Below, one piece after another: positions 6,765-9,422 of a stretch of 9,422 nt of DNA (its first letter is position 1; each line of letters begins with the position of its first letter). Origin of the DNA: an uncultured Tessaracoccus sp. (GTDB taxonomy: Bacteria > Actinomycetota > Actinomycetes > Propionibacteriales > Propionibacteriaceae). The notes below the pieces were generated by a model, which had not been told where the DNA came from, made no database searches, and worked only from the letters and a program-made list of their open reading frames with translations. Location: contig NZ_CAMYPD010000068.1 of the NCBI RefSeq assembly GCF_947286155.1, positions 1 to 9,422 on the forward strand, in the 5' to 3' direction. The position numbers and the translations under genes are program-made.

Positions 6765-6778
6765 TCGACGTGTATATT
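6751..6778 (+). promoter_or_regulatory. Promoter of the vWA protein gene
   Basis: TTGCAT at 6751-6756 and TATATT at 6773-6778 are separated by 16 bases, giving a sigma-70-like promoter with a start near 6785. It is unusually A+T-rich for this window. The -35 lies in operator 1, and the downstream end of the -10 and the transcription start lie in operator 2. Confidence 0.5.
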
Positions 6779-6791
6779 TGCAACTGCAAAC
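6776..6791. promoter_or_regulatory. Operator 2 in the divergent HTH/vWA intergenic region
   Basis: ATTTGC-AACT-GCAAAC repeats the half-sites and four-base gap of operator 1, with one mismatch at the outer base. Its centre is 27 bases from the centre of operator 1. It covers the end of the -10 and the expected transcription start of the vWA gene but lies upstream of the HTH promoter. Confidence 0.55.
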
Positions 6792-6804
6792 CTCGTTGCT
6801 GGTT

Positions 6805-6810
6805 AGGAAG
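6805..6810 (+). promoter_or_regulatory. Ribosome binding site deciding the vWA gene start
   Basis: AGGAAG at 6805-6810 lies eight bases before the ATG at 6819. It overlaps the alternative in-frame GTG at 6810, which would lack a Shine-Dalgarno site, so 6819 is the better start. Confidence 0.6.
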
Positions 6811-6818
6811 TGAAAAGC

Positions 6819-8795
6819 ATGAAGCAGGCAGTACGCAGATGGAGCGCAGGGGTGCTCGTCGCCTTGGTCGCGCTCATGAGCCTCCCTCCGGGCGCATGGG
6901 CTGATGAGGGGCAGCAAGCACAGCAACCCGTCGTAGTGGTCACCGATTTCTCGGGTTCGATGAATGAGAAGGACGCGGACTCGAAGGGCACCACGCGCAT
7001 CGCCGCAGCCAAGACTGCGGTGAAGGGCCTGCTGGCGGAAACTCCGAAGGACTCCCGCCTCGGCCTGGTGGTGTACGGCGCGAGGAACGACTCCTGCGAC
7101 GACATCCAGACGCTCAACAAGGTAGGAGCCTTCGACGCTGCGGCGCTCGGCAAGCAGGTCGATGGGCTGCAGGCGAAGGGGAACACGCCGATTGGCCCCG
7201 CGCTGCAGCACGCTGCGAAGGAGCTGGAGGGCATTGAGGGTCCGAAGGCGATGGTGCTCGTCTCTGATGGTGAGCCGAACTGTGAGCCGCCGCCGGCGTG
7301 CGACGTCGCGAAGGAACTCGCAGGCCAGGGCATCGACCTCACGGTGCACACCATCGGTTTCAAGATCTCCGGCAATGCGAAAGCTAAAGAGACGCTGCGC
7401 TGCATCGCCGAAGCCACAGGGGGAAGCTACACCGACGTGGATGACGCCGGCTCGCTGCAAGAGGCCATGAAGCAGGAGACGCTGCGCGCGCTGGCGGGGT
7501 ATCAGAGCCAGGGGATCGAGGTAGAAGGCGGCCCGACGGCACCTGACGCCGAGGAGATCGTCGCCGGCCAGTACGTGGTGAAGATGCCCACCGGTGAGCA
7601 GCCTCGGGGTGAGAACGCCGTCGACAACCGTCGCTATTTCTCGGTGCCCTTCCATGAGGGCTGGGACGTGGCGGTCACTGCGACGCTCGTACCGCCGCCG
7701 ATCGAGTCTGGCGCAGAGGCCCAGGATAAGAGGCAGCTCAGGTTGACGCAGGTGAGCCCGTCGGGCGAGGCTGGCGGTGGGCAGTTCGACAACCAGAGTC
7801 AGTCGGGTTTCCTGGATGAATCAGATCTGATGACCTCCGTCGTATTGGGGGGTAAACCGAACTACTTGAACGGCGACGGTGAGCAGCACTACTTCTCGGT
7901 TGCACGCTCGGGGGTAGCTTGGTCAGATCAAGAGGTGGACGTTGAGTTCACCGTCGGATACGTGAAGTCCGACGCGTATGAGACGGGTGAGGTTGCTGAT
8001 CCTGGTGCTGAACCCGGCGGGGAGAAGCCAGGTGAGCCTACTGCGGTCGCCGGTGGCAACAGCTTCAACAACGCGACGATGCTGAAGCCCGGCGACGTGA
8101 TTTCCGACACCATCAATGCTGGCGAGCGGCGCTACTTCGCAATCCCCGTGGAAACGGGTCAGAACATGCGTGCCGTGATCGATATTCCCGAGACGGAGAG
8201 TGTTGAGACGTTCGGGCTCGCTGCGTACAACCCGTTGCGCCAAAAGCTCCAGATTGCACCGAAGGAGATCGCTCAGCTTCAAGCGGGTGGTTCCATCAAC
8301 ACGGTGAATCACCGCGGCGGATCGCTGATGGATGGCTCGCTGAAGTGGCCTATCGTGCCGAAGAACATCGAGGCGGGTAGTGAGCAGGCTGCACACGCCG
8401 TCGGCGGAGTGCAGTACCTCGTGCTGGGGCGCTCCTATGACGACGAATCGGATAAGGCCGCACTGCCGTTCACGCTCAAGACGCAGGTCTGGGGCGAGGA
8501 ATCCGACCAGGGTCTGAAGGTGCTCACGACGCCGGAGGAGTACAAGGCCGAGTTTGGTGACCCGGAGGCGGATGCGGAGGCCAGCGCGTCGCCATCACCC
8601 AGCCCGTCGGCTTCTGAGGAGCCGTCGAAGGAGCCATCGGAAGAGCCCAGCGAGGAGGAATCCCCGAAGGCTTCTGACTCCGAGGCCGCGAAGGACGAGG
8701 AGGGCGGCTTCCCGCTCGTGCCGGTGCTCGGCGGTGTCGGCGGAGTGCTCGTTCTCGGTGGCGGCGTCTGGTTGTTGATACGCCGCCTGAGCTAA
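6819..8795 (+). CDS. Secreted, C-terminally membrane-anchored vWA-domain protein
   Basis: A 658-residue extracytoplasmic protein. The signal peptide has basic residues, a hydrophobic core at about 11-22 and probable cleavage after AWA at 28. The vWA domain (about 37-225) has a full MIDAS: DFSGS at 43-47, Thr123 in GNTPIG and Asp150 in SDGEPN, so it should bind a divalent cation and a protein ligand. Four cysteines (93, 155, 161, 195) lie in this domain and could form disulphides. Beta-rich modules follow; one at about 412-460 resembles a pre-peptidase C-terminal (PPC) domain. An acidic Pro/Ser/Glu-rich stalk (about 582-628) leads to a Gly/Val-rich transmembrane helix (about 631-654) and a short Arg-containing cytosolic tail. 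There is no LPxTG sorting signal. It diverges from the HTH-kinase pair across two shared operators. Adhesin, sensor or assembly scaffold are all possible roles. Confidence 0.88.
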   Translation: MKQAVRRWSAGVLVALVALMSLPPGAWADEGQQAQQPVVVVTDFSGSMNEKDADSKGTTRIAAAKTAVKGLLAETPKDSRLGLVVYGARNDSCDDIQTLNKVGAFDAAALGKQVDGLQAKGNTPIGPALQHAAKELEGIEGPKAMVLVSDGEPNCEPPPACDVAKELAGQGIDLTVHTIGFKISGNAKAKETLRCIAEATGGSYTDVDDAGSLQEAMKQETLRALAGYQSQGIEVEGGPTAPDAEEIVAGQYVVKMPTGEQPRGENAVDNRRYFSVPFHEGWDVAVTATLVPPPIESGAEAQDKRQLRLTQVSPSGEAGGGQFDNQSQSGFLDESDLMTSVVLGGKPNYLNGDGEQHYFSVARSGVAWSDQEVDVEFTVGYVKSDAYETGEVADPGAEPGGEKPGEPTAVAGGNSFNNATMLKPGDVISDTINAGERRYFAIPVETGQNMRAVIDIPETESVETFGLAAYNPLRQKLQIAPKEIAQLQAGGSINTVNHRGGSLMDGSLKWPIVPKNIEAGSEQAAHAVGGVQYLVLGRSYDDESDKAALPFTLKTQVWGEESDQGLKVLTTPEEYKAEFGDPEADAEASASPSPSPSASEEPSKEPSEEPSEEESPKASDSEAAKDEEGGFPLVPVLGGVGGVLVLGGGVWLLIRRLS

Positions 8796-8872
8796 CCCGA
8801 TATCCACATTCGTTTTGAGAAATGGCCTGATCTGCGAGGAACTGGCAAACGAATGTGGATATCGGGTTAGCT
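8790..8872. repeat. Perfect 26-bp inverted repeat with 31-base loop
   Basis: The left arm (8790-8815, containing CCGATATCCACATTCG) and right arm (8847-8872) are exact reverse complements. The left arm includes the TAA stop of the vWA gene (8793-8795), and the right arm covers the expected -35 region of the next gene. The stem is far longer than an ordinary terminator, only moderately G+C-rich, and has no U-tract. Candidate roles are a transcription terminator, a cruciform or operator controlling the downstream gene, or a MITE-like extragenic palindrome. Each arm carries ATATCCACA, one base from the DnaA box TTATCCACA, which may be chance. Confidence 0.75.
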
Positions 8873-8880
8873 ACCCGCCG

Positions 8881-8894
8881 TATGCTGGGCGCTC
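8881..8894 (+). promoter_or_regulatory. -10 element of a leaderless promoter for the histidine phosphatase gene
   Basis: TATGCT at 8881-8886 fits TANNNT and ends eight bases before the ATG at 8895, with no purine-rich Shine-Dalgarno sequence between. The -35 position falls within the right arm of the long inverted repeat. Confidence 0.45.
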
Positions 8895-9376
8895 ATGGAG
8901 CTCTATCTGGTTCGCCACGGTGAATCCACTTGGAACGTGGAGGGGCGGTTGCAAGGTCAAACCATGCACGTGCCGCTCACCGCGCTCGGTGAGTCGCAGG
9001 CCGCCCGGGCCGCGGAGGAGCTCATGGGGAAGGGCGTCGTCGCGCTGTGGTCGAGTGATCAGCTTCGCGCCCAGCAGACCGCCCGCATCATCGGCGAGCG
9101 CTTGGGGGTTTCACCGCGCTGGACGGCGCTCTTGCGTGAGCAGGGGCTAGGGGAGCTGGAAGGGAAGCTCGCTGAGGAACTCCAGCCCGAGCCCACGCCG
9201 CCGGGGCAGCACATCTCCGAGGTGGCGTGGGGCGGGGGAGAGTCGATCCGCGACGTGCACCGTCGGCTCCAGGAATTGTGCGTGTTGTTGCGCGACGAGC
9301 ACGGGCCGGGCGATCGCGTCGCGTTCGTCTCGCATGGCGACACGATTCGCGTGCTGCTCGCCGTGCTGCAGGGGAG
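8895..9376 (+). CDS. Histidine phosphatase / phosphoglycerate-mutase family protein, truncated at 3' end
   Basis: The first 160 residues of a histidine phosphatase superfamily enzyme. It has the phospho-accepting His8 in RHGES, Arg58 in SSDQLRAQQTA, Glu82 in LREQGLGELEG, GGGES at 113-117 and the second catalytic His147 in SHGDTI, so the catalytic set is complete. Members include cofactor-dependent phosphoglycerate mutases and broad phosphatases such as cobalamin-pathway CobC; motifs alone do not separate these. The real sequence ends at 9376. The open frame continues into Nextera adapter and would add CLLYTSDAADD, a well-known contamination peptide, which must not be taken as protein. The gene probably lacks only a C-terminal section of a few tens of residues. 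The ATG start follows a leaderless-type -10. Confidence 0.88.
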
Positions 9377-9422
9377 CTGTCTCTTATACACATCTGACGC
9401 TGCCGACGACTCCTTACGTGTA
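9377..9422 (+). other. Illumina Nextera adapter contamination (mosaic end, read-1 adapter, i5 index)
   Basis: CTGTCTCTTATACACATCT at 9377-9395 is the Tn5 mosaic end. GACGCTGCCGACGA at 9396-9409 completes the reverse complement of the Nextera read-1 transposase adapter. CTCCTTAC at 9410-9417 reads as an eight-base index whose reverse complement GTAAGGAG is, from memory, the S505/N505 i5 index. GTGTA at 9418-9422 begins the P5 flow-cell sequence. This is a library artefact joined to genomic DNA at 9376/9377. Confidence 0.98.

Noticed and set aside
6730..6789. N-terminal extension of the HTH protein to a TTG at 6789
   Set aside because: The extra 20 residues would be encoded across both operators and the promoter; the ATG at 6729 has a better placed -10 and leaves an ordinary HTH N-terminus.
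6726..7655. 309-codon minus-strand open frame opposite the vWA gene
   Set aside because: It is antisense to the MIDAS-containing vWA domain and runs across both operators; no domain is recognisable.
8800..8862. Replication-origin signal from two inverted near-DnaA boxes
   Set aside because: Only two sites, each one base off consensus, both explained as the same bases of one inverted repeat; there is no A+T-rich unwinding region or dnaA/dnaN neighbour.
8815..9150. 111-codon plus-strand open frame starting in the inverted repeat
   Set aside because: It runs in another frame through the histidine phosphatase gene, which has all family catalytic motifs; its product is Arg/Ser/Pro-rich shadow sequence.
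9059..9393. Minus-strand open frames starting in the last bases, with N-termini MYKRQ and MCIRDS
   Set aside because: Their start codons and first residues come from Nextera adapter sequence; the rest is antisense to the histidine phosphatase gene.

Overview
This is a 9.4 kb piece of high-G+C chromosomal DNA. Codon use (strong G/C third positions), GTG/TTG starts, leaderless-looking promoters and the protein families all point to an actinobacterium. A member of the Propionibacteriales is my best guess, but that rank is inference. The right edge is not genomic: the last 46 bases are Illumina Nextera adapter plus index, so the window ends at a library-construction artefact.

Layout: (1) Bases 1-163 hold three near-identical 13-bp palindromes (CAGGTGNCACCTG type) and a leaderless promoter. 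(2) Bases 164-4511 form a tightly overlapping three-gene operon: a beta-phosphoglucomutase-type HAD enzyme, a GH65 disaccharide phosphorylase, and an unrecognised 388-residue protein. The first two make a complete route: the phosphorylase splits an alpha-linked glucose disaccharide (maltose, trehalose or kojibiose type) with phosphate, giving glucose plus beta-glucose-1-phosphate. The mutase then turns the latter into glucose-6-phosphate for glycolysis. (3) Bases 4567-5280 encode a small alpha/beta hydrolase with its own promoter. (4) It converges on a minus-strand pair, an HTH regulator followed by a tail-anchored Ser/Thr kinase (6729 down to 5287). (5) Diverging from that pair is a secreted, membrane-anchored von Willebrand factor A (vWA) protein (6819-8795). 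(6) A perfect 26-bp inverted repeat separates it from a truncated histidine-phosphatase/phosphoglycerate-mutase gene (8895 to the adapter junction at 9376).

The most interesting part is region 4-5. The 89-bp divergent intergenic region carries two 16-bp operators of the form (G/A)TTTGC-N4-GCAAAC, placed over the promoter elements of both directions. The HTH protein next door is the obvious candidate to bind them. Together the HTH regulator, a kinase with no external sensor of its own, and an extracytoplasmic vWA protein look like a small transmembrane signalling or adhesion module. That functional link is inference from gene order and operator placement, not proven by sequence.

Five starts (164, 4567, 6285, 6729, 8895) lie 6-8 bases after a -10-like hexamer and have no usable Shine-Dalgarno site, which suggests leaderless transcripts. 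The internal operon start at 865 and the vWA start at 6819 instead have ribosome binding sites.
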